A stretch of DNA of 64,000 nucleotides from Polaribacter vadi (GTDB lineage Bacteria > Bacteroidota > Bacteroidia > Flavobacteriales > Flavobacteriaceae), in contig NZ_CP017477.1 of the NCBI RefSeq assembly GCF_001761365.1, positions 270,501 through 334,500 on the forward strand, written 5' to 3'. Position 1 is the first letter of the stretch; every line of letters starts with the position of its first letter. Shown here piece by piece: positions 17,077 to 26,517 of this stretch. Position numbers and translations under genes: made by a program. Below the pieces are notes generated by a model. It saw only the letters and a program-made list of their open reading frames with translations. It ran no database searches and was not told the DNA's origin.

Positions 17077-17733
17077 CTAAATTATTTTTTGTAATTCACT
17101 AAAATCATCAATTATAACATCGGCATTTTTTAAAGTTTGGTCTGCAGCCATCGGATTTTTATACCCAATAACGAAAATGCCAGCATCGTTTGCGGCTTTA
17201 ATTCCATTATCTGAATCTTCAATAACGATGCAATTCTCTTTAGATGTTTTTCCTAAAAGTGCAGCTTTTTCAAAAATTTCAGGATGTGGTTTTGATGCAG
17301 TTAAATCTGCACCAGAAATTTTAGCCGTAAAATATGGGTTTAAATTAAATCTATTAAAAACTCTATCAATATTTACCATTGCTGATGAAGAAGCTAAAAC
17401 CAACGTTAAACCTTTGTTGTAACAATGTTTAATTAAATCCTCAACATCTTTTACCAAGTGCAAGGTTGGGTCGTTTTCAAAGAAATTTACATATCGTTTT
17501 CTTTTATTTAAAACGAGTTCTTCAGGATTTAAATCCAACTTAAAATGAGCGACTAATTTTTGAAATGCATTAATAGTGGATGAACCTGTGAGCGATTTAT
17601 AAAGTTCATCAGAAACATCAACTCCAATTGAAATAAAGGTTTCATAATAGGCTTTTTTATGAATTTCTTCAGAGTCTATAATAACGCCATCCATATCAAA
17701 TATTACACATTTTATTTCTGTAGGTATTTTCAT
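17077..17733 (-). CDS. HAD-superfamily hydrolase, beta-phosphoglucomutase-like
   Basis: A 218-residue HAD protein starting at MKIPTEIKCVIF; an ATG 30 bases upstream (17763) would add MNKFSNKKNK, which looks like leader. Motif I is FDMDGVIIDSE (nucleophile and acid/base Asp), motif II LASSS, motif III Lys in ASKPHPEIF, motif IV VIEDSDNGIKAA. A helical cap follows motif I. It probably acts as a sugar-phosphate phosphatase or phosphomutase; the substrate cannot be read from sequence. Confidence 0.9.
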   Translation of the reverse strand: MKIPTEIKCVIFDMDGVIIDSEEIHKKAYYETFISIGVDVSDELYKSLTGSSTINAFQKLVAHFKLDLNPEELVLNKRKRYVNFFENDPTLHLVKDVEDLIKHCYNKGLTLVLASSSAMVNIDRVFNRFNLNPYFTAKISGADLTASKPHPEIFEKAALLGKTSKENCIVIEDSDNGIKAANDAGIFVIGYKNPMAADQTLKNADVIIDDFSELQKII

Positions 17734-17795
17734 TTTATTTTTTTTATTTGAAAACTTATTCATTAATTCTCTTTGATCTATTTTCTAAAAAAATA

Positions 17796-18212
17796 TCAAT
17801 CTAAAAATTTAGCTTTTAATTCTGGAGTTGGAATCACACAACTTTCTTTTTTACCAAACCATTTATACCTGTTTTTTGCAATAAAATCGTACACAAAATC
17901 TCTAAAACTTTCTGGGAAAAGCAACCCAATTTGAGTAAGTTGCCAAAGTCCGCCAAAATCTTTCATCACTTTTAAAGCTGCTGTAGATTTTAGGTAGTAA
18001 GCAACACCAGGTTCATATAAAATAATAGAATCTACTTTAGTGGTATTTATATGTAAATATTCTGTAATTTTTTTACCAGCTTCAGATTGTAATGCAGCAA
18101 AAATAAAGGTATTTTTTTGATCGTATTTTATCACTTTTAAAACAGCATTATTGCACAAATTACAAACACCATCAAAAAGAATTAGTTTTTTAGTTTTAGG
18201 AATCTCAATCAT
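17796..18212 (-). CDS. DCC-family thiol-disulfide oxidoreductase (DUF393)
   Basis: A 138-residue protein. I start at MIEIPKTKKLILFDGVCNLC because the family motif DGVCNLC (DxxCxxC) falls at the usual distance from the start. The open frame extends 144 bases upstream (18356) but that part is not protein-like. Conserved family blocks: FAALQSEAGK, DSIILYE and the C-terminal YDFIAKNRYKWFGKKESC. A TAATTTTG box precedes it by 24 bases. Confidence 0.9.
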   Translation of the reverse strand: MIEIPKTKKLILFDGVCNLCNNAVLKVIKYDQKNTFIFAALQSEAGKKITEYLHINTTKVDSIILYEPGVAYYLKSTAALKVMKDFGGLWQLTQIGLLFPESFRDFVYDFIAKNRYKWFGKKESCVIPTPELKAKFLD

Positions 18213-18235
18213 TTTAAGGCTTAAAGAGTAGAAAA

Positions 18236-18243
18236 CAAAATTA
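18236..18243 (-). promoter_or_regulatory. -7 box (TAATTTTG) of the DCC gene
   Basis: Read on the minus strand, an exact TAnnTTTG match 24 bases upstream of the chosen ATG at 18212. It supports that start over the longer frame. Confidence 0.45.
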
Positions 18244-18388
18244 ATGTATCTTTTTTTAAAATTGATGTAACAAAAACTATTTGTTGTCGTCTTATGTTTG
18301 TATTCGAGTTTATTAATTCCTTTTAACAAAAAATTAATAATCGCTATCAATAGCAATCAATACTTTTATAGTAAAATTAACCAAACGA

Positions 18389-19099
18389 ATGATTAGAATA
18401 GAAAAACTTCACAAATCTTATCCTATAGGAAAAGATTCTTTGCACGTATTAAAGGGAATTGATTTACACATAAAAGAAGGCGAATTTGTTTCTATTATGG
18501 GTTCTTCTGGTTCAGGAAAATCTACTTTATTAAATATAGTTGGTTTGTTAGATATTCATGATGAAGGTGATTATTACTTAAATGGTCAACTTATTAAAGA
18601 TATGAATGAGAAGAAGGCAGCTTTATTAAGAAACAAGTTTTTAGGATTTGTTTTCCAATCATTCAATTTAATATCTTACAAAACAGCTTTAGAAAATGTA
18701 GCTCTTCCTCTTTATTATAAAGGAATGGCTAGAAAAGAGCGTTTAAGTGTTGCTTTAGATTATTTAGAGAAAGTAGGTTTAAAAGAATGGGCAAATCATT
18801 TACCAAACGAACTTTCTGGAGGTCAAAAACAACGTGTTGCCATTGCAAGAGCATTAGTTACGAAACCAAAAGTTGTTTTAGCTGATGAGCCTACAGGAGC
18901 CTTAGATTCTACAACTACGGATAACGTAATGGATTTGTTAAAAGATATTAATAATGAAGGCATGACTGTTTTTGTTATTACGCACGAAGAAGAAGTAGCA
19001 GAACAAACCAAAAGAATAGTACGCTTAAAAGATGGAGTAATTATTAGTGATGAGTATACTAATGCTGAAAAATTACCAAACGCAACAAAAGCAATTTAA
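18389..19099 (+). CDS. ABC transporter ATP-binding protein, MacB/LolD type
   Basis: A 236-residue ATPase with complete motifs: Walker A GSSGSGKST, Q-loop FVFQSFNLISYKTALENV, signature LSGGQKQRVAIARAL, Walker B VVLADEPTGALDS, switch His in VITHEEEVA. The EPTGALDS string is typical of the MacB/LolD/FtsE group. First gene of a four-gene operon (2-3 bases between ABC genes, 23 before the adaptor) with two permeases and a membrane-fusion protein. Such systems export small molecules or envelope substrates. Confidence 0.96.
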   Translation: MIRIEKLHKSYPIGKDSLHVLKGIDLHIKEGEFVSIMGSSGSGKSTLLNIVGLLDIHDEGDYYLNGQLIKDMNEKKAALLRNKFLGFVFQSFNLISYKTALENVALPLYYKGMARKERLSVALDYLEKVGLKEWANHLPNELSGGQKQRVAIARALVTKPKVVLADEPTGALDSTTTDNVMDLLKDINNEGMTVFVITHEEEVAEQTKRIVRLKDGVIISDEYTNAEKLPNATKAI

Positions 19100-19101
19100 T
19101 T

Positions 19102-20334
19102 ATGTTTGATTTAGATCGCTGGAGAGAAATTTTTCAAAGTATCAATAAAAACAGATTACGTTCTGTAATGTCTGGTTTTACAGTTGCTTTTGCAATTTTA
19201 TTATTCACTTTATTATTTGGAGTTGTAAGTGGTTTAAGTAATTCATTTACAAGTGCTTTTAGTGATGATGCTCAAAACTCAATGTTTGTTCGTGTATGGA
19301 AAACATCTATGCCTTATAAAGGTTTACAGACAGGTAGAACAGTTCAATTGAAAAACGATGATTATAATTTTGTTACTGAAGAGTATGAGAGCAAAATACA
19401 ATATCAATCTGCAAGAATTTATAAAAATTTTACGTTAAAATACAAAAATGAAGCAAGTTCTTATAGTGTAAGAGCTGTAAATCCAGATCATCAATTTTTG
19501 GAAAAAACAATCATAGATGAAGGAAGATATTTAAACGAAAGGGATTTAAAGGAAAAATCTAAAGTTATTGTAATCGGTAGATTAATAAAAAAAGATTTAT
19601 TTGGCGAAAAACCAGCTTTAGGCAAAAGACTTAATGTGAATGGTAGTTCTTATTTAATTATTGGTGTTTTTTCTGATGAAGGTGGTGATAATGAAGAAAG
19701 GCTAGCGTATATACCAGTTACAACAGCACAAATGATGTATGGAAATAATGATTATATAAGCCAAATAAATTTGGGTTATAATCCTAATCTAAGTTTAGAT
19801 GCAGCAATTGCTTTTGGGAATCAAATGGAACGTGATATGCGTAAAAGACTGAACATTCATCCTGATGATCAAAGTGCTCTTTCAGTTAGAAATATGGCAG
19901 AGGCAAATAAAGGAGTTGGTCAATTTATGGGAATTTTATATGCTATTGTAATTCTAGTGGGGTCAGGAACTTTAATTGCAGGTATTATAGGTATTTCTAA
20001 CATTATGATTTTTGTAATTAAAGAACGTACTAAAGAATTTGGTATTCGTAAAGCTTTAGGAGCAAAACCATCCTCTATTGTTGGTATGGTTGTCCAGGAA
20101 TCTGTATTAATAACTACAATTGCAGGGTACTTAGGGCTTTCTTTAGGAACTTATATTTTAAGTTTAATTGGTAATAGTTTAGAGGAAGATTATTTTATAA
20201 AAGATCCAAGTGTAAGCACAGGTATTGTAATTGGAGCAACAGTTGTTTTAGTTTTATCAGGATTAATTGCTGGTTATTTACCTGCAAAAAGAGCAGCAAA
20301 TATTAAACCAATTGTAGCATTAAGAGCAGATTAA
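19102..20334 (+). CDS. MacB-type ABC transporter permease (first)
   Basis: A 410-residue permease with one N-terminal transmembrane helix (about 22-45), a large periplasmic MacB_PCD domain and three C-terminal helices in an FtsX domain. The hallmark KERTKEFGIRKALGAKPSSI is at about 305-325 and the C-terminal coupling end is PAKRAANIKPIVALRAD. It probably forms a heterodimer with the next gene, which is similar in length and layout. Confidence 0.94.
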   Translation: MFDLDRWREIFQSINKNRLRSVMSGFTVAFAILLFTLLFGVVSGLSNSFTSAFSDDAQNSMFVRVWKTSMPYKGLQTGRTVQLKNDDYNFVTEEYESKIQYQSARIYKNFTLKYKNEASSYSVRAVNPDHQFLEKTIIDEGRYLNERDLKEKSKVIVIGRLIKKDLFGEKPALGKRLNVNGSSYLIIGVFSDEGGDNEERLAYIPVTTAQMMYGNNDYISQINLGYNPNLSLDAAIAFGNQMERDMRKRLNIHPDDQSALSVRNMAEANKGVGQFMGILYAIVILVGSGTLIAGIIGISNIMIFVIKERTKEFGIRKALGAKPSSIVGMVVQESVLITTIAGYLGLSLGTYILSLIGNSLEEDYFIKDPSVSTGIVIGATVVLVLSGLIAGYLPAKRAANIKPIVALRAD

Positions 20335-20336
20335 TT

Positions 20337-21581
20337 ATGAAATTTTTATTTGATTCAGACACTTGGCAAGAAATTTACGGAAGTATTCGTAAAAATAAAG
20401 TAAGAACAGCAATTACAATTATTGGTGTTTTATGGGGAATATTTCTTTTAGTTGTTCTTTTAGGAGCTGCAAGAGGAATGGAAAATGGTTTTAATAAACT
20501 GTTTGGTAATTTTGCAACCAATAGTGTTTTTGTATGGACACAATCTACAGACACACCTTTTAAAGGTTTTCAAGAAGGCAGACGATTTAGTTTAAAAATG
20601 AATGATATTGAGGTTTTAAAATCTGAATATGCTAATGAAATTAGGTTGTTAGCACCAAGAAATCAAACCAATAACTTAATTATAAAAGATTTTAAATCTG
20701 GTAATTTTCAAGTAAGTGGAGATTATCCTGTATTAGATCAAATTCAGAAAAAACAATTATTATATGGCCGTTTCTTAAATGATAACGATATTTTAAATAC
20801 AGCCAAAGTTACTGTTATTTCTGAAGATATGTACAAGCAACTGTTTGATATTGATGAAATGCCAATTGGTCAGTATATAAAAATAAACAGTATTGGATAC
20901 CAAGTAATAGGTGTTTACAAACCTTCTAATACAATAGATTTTGATGGAGATTGTGCATACATTCCATTTTCAACTTTTAAAAAAGTATATAATACAGCCA
21001 ATAGAGTAGATTGGATGATGATTACTGCCAATGAAGGTACAAACATCGAGCAAATGGAAAAAGATATTTTACTTACTCTAAAAGGTTTGCATAAAGTTCA
21101 TCCAGATGATGAAAGAGCTTTTGGAAGCGTTAATCTAGGTAAAGAAATAGGAAAAGTTACAGGTTTCTTAACTGGAATGCAGTTTTTAACTTGGTTTGTA
21201 GGTATTGCAACTTTAATTGCAGGAGTTTTCGCAATCGGTAATATTTTATTGATTACAGTAAAAGAAAGAACGCAGGAAATAGGAATTAGAAGAGCTTTAG
21301 GTGCAACTCCTAAAAGTATTCGACAACAAATTATATTGGAATCTGTTTTTTTAACAACCATTGCAGGAATGCTGGGAATTATTTTCGGAAGTTTAATATT
21401 ATTTATAATAGACTCCGCATTTGGACAAGGAGAAGATGCAGCACTTGTAAACCCAACAGTCGATATCCCAATAATTATAATAGCATTTGCCACTTTAATA
21501 GTGTTAGGAACTTTAATAGGATTAATTCCTGCACACATGGCAACAGTAGTAAGACCAATAGAAGCATTAAGAGAAGAATAA
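20337..21581 (+). CDS. MacB-type ABC transporter permease (second)
   Basis: A 414-residue paralogue of the preceding gene with the same topology: MacB_PCD domain then FtsX domain with KERTQEIGIRRALGATPKSI and the end PAHMATVVRPIEALREE. Two bases separate it from the first permease. The pair with a single ATPase gene suggests a permease heterodimer with two copies of the ATPase. Confidence 0.94.
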   Translation: MKFLFDSDTWQEIYGSIRKNKVRTAITIIGVLWGIFLLVVLLGAARGMENGFNKLFGNFATNSVFVWTQSTDTPFKGFQEGRRFSLKMNDIEVLKSEYANEIRLLAPRNQTNNLIIKDFKSGNFQVSGDYPVLDQIQKKQLLYGRFLNDNDILNTAKVTVISEDMYKQLFDIDEMPIGQYIKINSIGYQVIGVYKPSNTIDFDGDCAYIPFSTFKKVYNTANRVDWMMITANEGTNIEQMEKDILLTLKGLHKVHPDDERAFGSVNLGKEIGKVTGFLTGMQFLTWFVGIATLIAGVFAIGNILLITVKERTQEIGIRRALGATPKSIRQQIILESVFLTTIAGMLGIIFGSLILFIIDSAFGQGEDAALVNPTVDIPIIIIAFATLIVLGTLIGLIPAHMATVVRPIEALREE

Positions 21582-21604
21582 AATCAATCACAATTAACTA
21601 AATC

Positions 21605-22717
21605 ATGAGTAAAAGATCAAAAATTATTTTAATTATAATTGCAATACTATTTGTTGTTGCATTAGTTTGGTTCGGAAAAAAGAACAAGAAAAGTATCATA
21701 GAATACGAAACTGAAACGCCTTTTAAAACTACAATCATTAAGAAAACAGTAGCAACAGGTAAAGTAACTCCTTTAGAAGAAATTGAAATTAAGCCACAAA
21801 TTACAGGTATTATTGATAAAATAATGTTGTTAGAAGGTTCTAAAGTAAAAAAAGGAGATTTAATTGCTACTGTAAGAGTTGTACCTAATGAGCAATCTTT
21901 AATAAGTGCTAGAGGTAGAGTAGATAATATTAAATTGAACGTTGAAAACTCAGAAATTGCATACAAAAGAAATAAGAATTTATTTGATAAAGGTGTTATT
22001 TCTAAGCAAGAATTCGAACGTTTTGAATTAACATATAATCAAGCAAAGCAAGATTTACAAAATGCTCAAAACGATTATTTGATTATCAAAAAAGGTTCTG
22101 CAGGTTCAGGTGGTTCTGCTAATACAAATATTATGGCGCAAATGTCTGGAACTATTTTAGAAATTCCTGTAAAAGAAGGAGATCAAGTAATACAATCTAA
22201 TAACTTTAATGCAGGAACTACAATCGCATCTATTGCAGATATGAGCAAGATGATTTTTGAAGGAAAGGTAGATGAGTCTGAAGTTGGTAAATTAGTAAGT
22301 GGTTCAGATATTGAAGTTTCAATCGGAGCTATTGAAGGTGTTAAATTTCCAGCTAAATTAAATTTTATCGCTCCAAAAGGAACAGAAGAAGGTGGTGCAG
22401 TTCAATTTAAAATAAAAGCAGATGTTTCTTTAAGTGATGATTATTTTATTAGAGCTGGCTATAGTGCAAACGCAGATATTGTTTTAGAAAAAAGAGATAG
22501 TGTTTTATCTGTAAAAGAAGCTGTTTTAAGATTCGATAAAAAAACAGAGGAGCCTTATGTTGAGGTAAAACAAGCAGATGGTACTTTTAAAAATGTAACT
22601 CTAAAATTAGGAACTTCAGATGGAGTAAACGTAGAAATTTTAGAAGGCGTTACTATAGACGATCAAATAAAAATTTGGAACAAAGCGTCTAAAGATGGTA
22701 AGAAAATTGATGATTAA
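21605..22717 (+). CDS. Membrane-fusion (periplasmic adaptor) protein of the MacB-type exporter
   Basis: A 370-residue HlyD/RND-adaptor family protein with an N-terminal anchor helix (about 6-22). A lipoyl half-motif follows (EIEIKPQITGIIDKIMLLEG), then a coiled-coil hairpin (about 105-165), the second lipoyl half with a Gly/Ser-rich bridge (KKGSAGSGGSANTNIMAQMS) and beta-barrel domains. It would link the ABC permeases to an outer-membrane TolC channel that is not encoded next to it; the only TolC gene in this window belongs to another operon (33447-34856). Confidence 0.92.
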   Translation: MSKRSKIILIIIAILFVVALVWFGKKNKKSIIEYETETPFKTTIIKKTVATGKVTPLEEIEIKPQITGIIDKIMLLEGSKVKKGDLIATVRVVPNEQSLISARGRVDNIKLNVENSEIAYKRNKNLFDKGVISKQEFERFELTYNQAKQDLQNAQNDYLIIKKGSAGSGGSANTNIMAQMSGTILEIPVKEGDQVIQSNNFNAGTTIASIADMSKMIFEGKVDESEVGKLVSGSDIEVSIGAIEGVKFPAKLNFIAPKGTEEGGAVQFKIKADVSLSDDYFIRAGYSANADIVLEKRDSVLSVKEAVLRFDKKTEEPYVEVKQADGTFKNVTLKLGTSDGVNVEILEGVTIDDQIKIWNKASKDGKKIDD

Positions 22718-22753
22718 TGAGTAAATAATCTTAATCGAGAAGGTTTTTAATAT

Positions 22754-22788
22754 AAAAAGGAATTCAATTTATTTTGAGTTCCTTTTTT
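22754..22788 (+). terminator. Rho-independent terminator of the MacB-type operon
   Basis: Arms AAAAAGGAATTCAA and TTGAGTTCCTTTTT (14 bp, one G-T wobble) with a 6-nt loop and a T-run, 36 bases after the adaptor stop codon. Confidence 0.85.
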
Positions 22789-22864
22789 GTTGTTATTAAT
22801 TTATAAAATTAGACTTAAAGAGTATTTAACAACATATAATAAGGAAATTAAATTTTAAACCTTA

Positions 22865-23677
22865 TTACCACCAAACCAAAAAGAATTTTTCAATTTCTCC
22901 ATTGGCTTTTTTAAGCCAGCAAAGAGGAGAAAAATCTCGTGCTAAATACTCATCAGATTTTTCTTTGAATTGAAAAAAGGTAAGCCAATCCACATTTTCA
23001 TGCGGAATTACCAGCCAATCTTTTTTAATTGGAATGTAAAATTTAGAATCAGAAAAACGTTCTAATTCCTTTGTATTGATAAAAAAACCAACAAGACAAT
23101 CTTTATTTATTGACGTAAATTCAATATTTAATTTAGAAAACGGAACAAATAATTGTGCTTTAAAATATACCTGTTGCTCAATGTTGTCAATATTTAAATT
23201 GATGGTTTTTAAATAAGATTTACATTCCTTAGAGTAGAGAAGAGGTAGCTGTTTTTCTTTAAGCTTTGTTAGTTTTTCAAACAGAGAATCTTTTTTATTA
23301 GGTCCAATAAAATGCTCTATTTCAGTGTTACCTATGGAAGTATCATACACATAAAATTTATAAATAATTTCTAAATGAATTGGTTTTTGATCTTTTAGAA
23401 GGATACAATCCAATTCACCCAAAGTTCTTTTTTCTTTTTGAATTTGAACATTTTCACATAAAACAGTAATATTATTTTCTTGCGCTAGTTGATAAGAAAC
23501 AAAACGTTCTATATATTTTCCAAGTCTTAATTTTTCATCAATGTCAATATTTACTTTTGATGATTTCTCCTCAATTTTAAATTGATGTAAGTCAAAAACA
23601 ACGCTGCTCTTCCACAAACAATTTGTTTGTAAAAATCCATCATATCTTTTTTGAATATCTTTTGTTTTTTGGTGCAT
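22865..23677 (-). CDS. DUF1853 family protein
   Basis: A 270-residue protein. The core block LGELDCILLKDQKPIHLEII (about 93-112) carries the D-x(n)-E-x-K-like pattern of the PD-(D/E)XK-type fold associated with DUF1853 (E..D....HLEI.YKF). Length and the C-terminal W/F-rich end fit the family. The biological role is not established. It is divergent from the DUF2461 gene across 56 bases. Confidence 0.82.
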   Translation of the reverse strand: MHQKTKDIQKRYDGFLQTNCLWKSSVVFDLHQFKIEEKSSKVNIDIDEKLRLGKYIERFVSYQLAQENNITVLCENVQIQKEKRTLGELDCILLKDQKPIHLEIIYKFYVYDTSIGNTEIEHFIGPNKKDSLFEKLTKLKEKQLPLLYSKECKSYLKTINLNIDNIEQQVYFKAQLFVPFSKLNIEFTSINKDCLVGFFINTKELERFSDSKFYIPIKKDWLVIPHENVDWLTFFQFKEKSDEYLARDFSPLCWLKKANGEIEKFFLVWW

Positions 23678-23693
23678 ATCAAAATCGAAGTTA

Positions 23694-23701
23694 CAAATCT
23701 A
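23694..23701 (-). promoter_or_regulatory. -7 box (TAGATTTG) of the DUF1853 gene
   Basis: Read on the minus strand it matches TAnnTTTG, 16 bases from the ATG, inside the 56-bp divergent region shared with the DUF2461 gene. Confidence 0.4.
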
Positions 23702-23733
23702 TTTTGTAAATTGAACTTTTAAATTCCTTATAA

Positions 23734-24408
23734 ATGCAGATAGAAAAATCAACATTTCAATTCTTAAAAAATTTACAAAAAAATAATGACAGAGATTGGT
23801 TTGCAGAACATAAACCTACATATGAAAAAGCAAAGGAAAATTCAAAAGAAGTATTTACAGCTATTCATCATAAATTACAAAACCATGATGAAATAGAAAA
23901 ATCGAAAATGATGCGTATTTATAGAGACGTTCGTTTTTCTAAAGATAAAACACCATACAAAGCACATTTTGCAAATTCATATTCTAGATTAGGAAAAGAA
24001 TTAAGAGGAGGTTATTTTTTAAGAATAAGGCCAGGAGAATCTTTTTTAGCTGGTGGATTTTGGGAACCAAGCAAAGACGATTTATTCAGAATTAGAAAAG
24101 AAATTGAACAAGATTCCTCAGAAATTAGAGCAATTTTAGACCATGCAGCTTACAAAAAACATTTTGGAGGAACTTTCGAAAGTTTCAGCGAATTAAAAAC
24201 AGCACCAAGAGGTTTTGATAAGGAACACCCAGATGTAGACTTATTACGCAAAAAAGGATTTATTGCCACTAAGAACTTTACAGATGCAGAAGTTTTATCA
24301 CCAAATTTTATAGATAAAGTTGATGAAAGCTATAAAGCACTAAGACCTTTCTTTGATTTATTTAGCGATATTTTAACGACGAATTTAAATGGCGAGAAAA
24401 TGGTTTAA
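23734..24408 (+). CDS. DUF2461 domain-containing protein
   Basis: A 224-residue full-length member of the DUF2461/TIGR02453 family: FLKNLQKNNDRDWFAEHK near the start, then MMRIYRDVRFSKDKTPYKAH and LRGGYFLRIRPGESFLAGGF. The function of the family is unknown. A 7-bp tandem repeat begins 54 bases after its stop. Confidence 0.9.
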   Translation: MQIEKSTFQFLKNLQKNNDRDWFAEHKPTYEKAKENSKEVFTAIHHKLQNHDEIEKSKMMRIYRDVRFSKDKTPYKAHFANSYSRLGKELRGGYFLRIRPGESFLAGGFWEPSKDDLFRIRKEIEQDSSEIRAILDHAAYKKHFGGTFESFSELKTAPRGFDKEHPDVDLLRKKGFIATKNFTDAEVLSPNFIDKVDESYKALRPFFDLFSDILTTNLNGEKMV

Positions 24409-24461
24409 AATTTCAAAGTTGTTTCCCCCTAAAGTTGAAAAAAAGTATTTTTTTTTATTTT

Positions 24462-24520
24462 CACTAACCACTAACCACTAACCACTAACCACTAACCACT
24501 AACCACTAACCACTAACCAC
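24462..24520. repeat. Tandem 7-bp repeat (CACTAAC x 8)
   Basis: Eight perfect copies of the heptamer CACTAAC from 24462 to 24517 and a partial ninth. The right-hand part lies inside the 3' end of the MATE gene: on the minus strand it encodes the last residues VVSG and the TAG stop. Because the first TAG comes within the repeat, copy number changes upstream in the array would not alter the protein. Confidence 0.95.
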
Positions 24521-25855
24521 CTTTAAATTCTTCTTAACTTCATCCCTTAACACCAAAACTGTAATAATTGTAGATAAAATATCGGCAATGGGAAAAGACC
24601 ACCAAACACCAGCAACTCCATAGTATTTAGGTAAAATATAAGCTAAAGGAATTAAGAAAATTCCTTGTTTTAAAAGTGTTAAAATTAAAGCAGGAAAAGC
24701 TTTTCCTGCAGCTTGAAAATAAGCAGATCCAATTAATTGCATGGTAACAATTGGTGTTACTAAAAATACAATTAACATGGCATTTGGAGTTTCGCTTAAT
24801 AAAGTTTCATCATTGGTAAAAACCCAAATAATTTGTTCTTTAAAAATTACAATCCCTATAAAAATTACAGTTCCTAAAATAGAACCAAAATAAATCGATT
24901 TTTTTATAATTTCCTTAACACGTTCGTTTTTATTGGCTCCAATATTAAAGCCAGCTACAGGTAAAAAACCTTGAGAAACTCCTAGAACTGGAGATAGAGC
25001 AAACATCATTACTCGATTTATAATCCCGAATATGGATATTGAAATTTCTCCTCCATATGTAAAAAGTGAGTAATTTAAAACAATCATTAAAACACTAATG
25101 GCACCTTGTCTAACAATTGTAACTCCTCCTAAAGCAATAATTTCTCTAACAATTTTAAAATCTAATTTAAAGTTTTTTGGTAAAATTTTAAGTTCACTTT
25201 TACTCGATAAAAAGAAATATAATATATACAAACCACAACTCGCATAAGAAATTGAGGTTGCCAAACCAGCACCTGTCATTCCCCAATCGAAAAATTTAAT
25301 AAAAATTACATCTAAAATAATGTTTAATACAGCAGGAATCATCATTGCATACATGGCAAATTTTGGTTTTCCTTCTGCTCTAATTACAGGATTTCCCATC
25401 ATTGCAAAAGCCAAAAACGGTACACCATAAATTACCACTGCAAAATAATCGGACGCAATTGGTAAAATATCGCCTTTTGCACCAAATAAATTTAAGATTG
25501 GCACACTAAAAAAGTTGCCCAATAAGACAAAAATAATTGCTAAAATAAGTGTTAAACAAATCTGATTTCCAAAAGTTAAAAATGCCTTTTCAGTTTTATC
25601 TGCGCCTAAAGCTCTTGATATTATCGAGCTTCCTCCAATTCCAATTCCCATTCCAATAGAGGATATTAAGAATGCAATTGGTAACACCACAGTAATTGCT
25701 GCAATTGCCAAAACACCAATCCATTGACCAACAAAAATGGTGTCAACAATCATATTTAAAGACATTACAAGAATTCCAATAGTTGCAGGAACTGCTTGTT
25801 TTATCAATAATTTACCGATTTTTTCGGTACCTAATTCGTTTGCTAATTTTGCCAT
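24506..25855 (-). CDS. MATE family efflux transporter
   Basis: A 449-residue polytopic transporter with about 12 transmembrane segments in two MatE repeats. The N-terminal half has IGILVMSLNMIVDTIFVGQW and the second half SISIFGIINRVMMFALSPVLG and GVSQGFLPVAGFNIGANK. I start at ATG 25855 (MAKLANELG); a TTG four codons upstream is less likely. It exports cationic drugs or metabolites using Na+ or H+. The C-terminus runs into the 7-bp tandem repeat. Confidence 0.94.
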   Translation of the reverse strand: MAKLANELGTEKIGKLLIKQAVPATIGILVMSLNMIVDTIFVGQWIGVLAIAAITVVLPIAFLISSIGMGIGIGGSSIISRALGADKTEKAFLTFGNQICLTLILAIIFVLLGNFFSVPILNLFGAKGDILPIASDYFAVVIYGVPFLAFAMMGNPVIRAEGKPKFAMYAMMIPAVLNIILDVIFIKFFDWGMTGAGLATSISYASCGLYILYFFLSSKSELKILPKNFKLDFKIVREIIALGGVTIVRQGAISVLMIVLNYSLFTYGGEISISIFGIINRVMMFALSPVLGVSQGFLPVAGFNIGANKNERVKEIIKKSIYFGSILGTVIFIGIVIFKEQIIWVFTNDETLLSETPNAMLIVFLVTPIVTMQLIGSAYFQAAGKAFPALILTLLKQGIFLIPLAYILPKYYGVAGVWWSFPIADILSTIITVLVLRDEVKKNLKVVSG

Positions 25856-25958
25856 AAGAAGATGCAAATATCAGCATTAATAAATTTTTAAAGGAATTCT
25901 ATCATCAATATTTGTTATAGAAAAATTAAAATTTTTAAATTTGTTTAAATTGATAAAA

Positions 25959-26354
25959 ATGAAGAACGCTTTTACGTTAACAATTACAGTTTTACCTGAA
26001 GATATAGACACTTTGCATCATGTAAATAATTTAGTGTATGTAAAATGGATGGATAAAATTGCAACGACTCATTGGGATTTTTTGACTAAAGACAATCCTT
26101 TACCACAATATATTTGGGTGGTTATGAGGCACGAAATCGATTATTTAAAACAAGCTACTTTAGGTGATGAAATTGTGGTAAAAACGTGGGTTGGTGAAAC
26201 TAAAGGAATCACCTCTGTGCGTTTTATGGAGTTTTATAAAAAGGATGTTTTATTAGTAAAAGCAAAAACAGTTTGGGCAATGTTACATGCAGAAACTTTT
26301 AAACCAACCAGAATAAGAGAGGATGTTTTAAATGTTTTACTGCCAGAAAATTAG
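25959..26354 (+). CDS. Acyl-CoA thioesterase, hot-dog fold (4HBT-like)
   Basis: A 131-residue protein starting at MKNAFTLTITV (ATG at 25959; a TTG 18 bases upstream only adds MFKLIK). Motif DIDTLHHVNNLVYVKWMDKI is the classic 4-hydroxybenzoyl-CoA thioesterase active-site segment, with Asp in place and HHVNN preceding the long helix. Later HEIDYLKQATLGDEIVVKTW is conserved in YbgC/FatM-like enzymes. The substrate is unknown. Confidence 0.9.
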   Translation: MKNAFTLTITVLPEDIDTLHHVNNLVYVKWMDKIATTHWDFLTKDNPLPQYIWVVMRHEIDYLKQATLGDEIVVKTWVGETKGITSVRFMEFYKKDVLLVKAKTVWAMLHAETFKPTRIREDVLNVLLPEN

Positions 26355-26493
26355 ACACTAATTTTATTAAATTCAATAAAAAGTATTTTAGATCTATTAA
26401 AGAAATTAAATTAAGAATTAAAGTGTTTTATTTTTATGAAATTTTGCTTTTTTTGAATTTGTTTAATTTTGTGTTATTAAACTTTAATAAAAG

Positions 26494-26501
26494 TATCTTT
26501 G
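26494..26501 (+). promoter_or_regulatory. -7 box (TATCTTTG) of the DEAD-box helicase
   Basis: Exact TAnnTTTG match 16 bases before the ATG, with a TTTG at 26468-26471 as a possible -33 element (22-nt spacing). Confidence 0.6.
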
Positions 26502-26517
26502 CAAAAAATTAAAAACA

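Noticed and set aside
21098..21538. 146-codon minus-strand ORF opposite the second permease
   Set aside because: Antisense shadow of a clear FtsX-type permease.
24462..24520. CRISPR-like array
   Set aside because: Units are 7 bp with no spacers; it is a simple tandem repeat.
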